DNA of 64,000 nucleotides from Doryteuthis pealeii (Eukaryota > Mollusca > Cephalopoda > Myopsida > Loliginidae): positions 15,641,316 through 15,705,315 of the forward strand of contig CM042176.1 of the NCBI GenBank assembly GCA_023376005.1, written 5' to 3'. The notes beneath the pieces were generated by a model. It saw only the letters and a program-made list of their open reading frames with translations. It had not been told where the DNA came from and ran no database searches. Within the stretch, counting starts at the first letter, position 1. The number at the start of each line of letters is the position of its first letter. The position numbers were made by a program, and so were the translations under genes. Shown one piece after another: positions 63,901 to 64,000 of the stretch.

Positions 63901-63926
63901 CTACAAAATAGATTAGTACACTAAAT

Positions 63927-64000
<74 letters not shown>
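63691..64000. repeat. (TA)n runs on both sides of exon E1
   Basis: (TA)n at 63774-63829 and from 63930 to the window edge. Only E1 (63861-63900) lies between. Confidence 0.85.
63861..63900 (-). CDS. TEP-like gene exon E1 (MG2/MG3 junction)
   Basis: A 40-nt exon with acceptor attttgtag and donor gtaagt. It reads QLVRTESFPVGDY and leaves one base (phase 1). Joined to E2 it gives FPVGDY-V-LPPIKVSV, the diagnostic F.V..YVLP.F.V sequence where MG2 passes into MG3. The phase match and the motif together make this tiny exon credible. It lies between two (TA)n runs. Confidence 0.75.

Overview
The window looks like nuclear DNA of an invertebrate animal. It has long introns with consensus GT..AG splice sites, dense microsatellites and minisatellites, and many kinds of transposon. 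A mollusc, possibly a cephalopod, is my best guess: the LINE C-terminal zinc-finger tail, the RTE-type LINE tail, the tRNA-derived SINEs and the hammerhead-bearing Penelope-like pieces resemble what I know from such genomes. That is inference; nothing here fixes the species.

One host gene can be read, on the minus strand across almost the whole window. Thirteen short exons (63861-63900 first, 7048-7161 last) spell the middle part of an alpha-2-macroglobulin / complement C3 / CD109 / TEP family protein. Hallmarks are FPVGDY|V|LPPIKVSV, YSFGGPVKGK, VIEDDTG, EIYVKPGL, DDFREVWIW, TPDSITTW and NLPYSVIRYE. Wherever two exons look adjacent in the protein their intron phases agree. The start (signal peptide, MG1) lies beyond 64000 and the thioester and C-terminal domains below about 7000. 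Exons covering part of MG5 and parts of MG6 were not found.

The introns are full of repeats. 1-3430: two long polypyrimidine tracts. 3.7-5.4 kb: nested Helitrons. 7.2-10.2 kb: Penelope-like, telomere-like and LINE debris. 10.5-14.6 kb: an LTR-like piece, a 160-bp satellite and an AT-rich element. 15-17 kb: head-to-head Helitrons, a mariner relic and a SINE. 17.4-21.1 kb: 129-bp and 30-bp minisatellites with SINEs between. 21.7-23.7 kb: solo LTRs, one inside a Helitron. 25.5-27.8 kb: two satellites. 28.5-32.4 kb: a Dong/R4-like LINE end, then a 94-bp satellite flanked by two copies of one exon. 33-36 kb: LTR, CR1 scrap, a 1.07-kb inverted-repeat element and a hAT element, the last two with target duplications. 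36.5-38.4 kb: a 153-bp satellite. 38.5-40.4 kb: a telomere-like foldback, an LTR and an RTE LINE tail. 41-47 kb: a 25-27-bp satellite interrupted by an exon, a Dong/R4-like LINE and a CR1-like LINE. 47.5-53.3 kb: hammerhead units, a Helitron, a foldback, a decayed exon duplicate and a second telomere-like foldback. 53.5-64 kb: microsatellites, short tandem repeats, SINE, LTR-like and Penelope-like units.

No bacterial-type genes, CRISPR arrays or operons are present. Most long open frames are low-complexity or tandem-repeat artefacts and are not annotated as genes.
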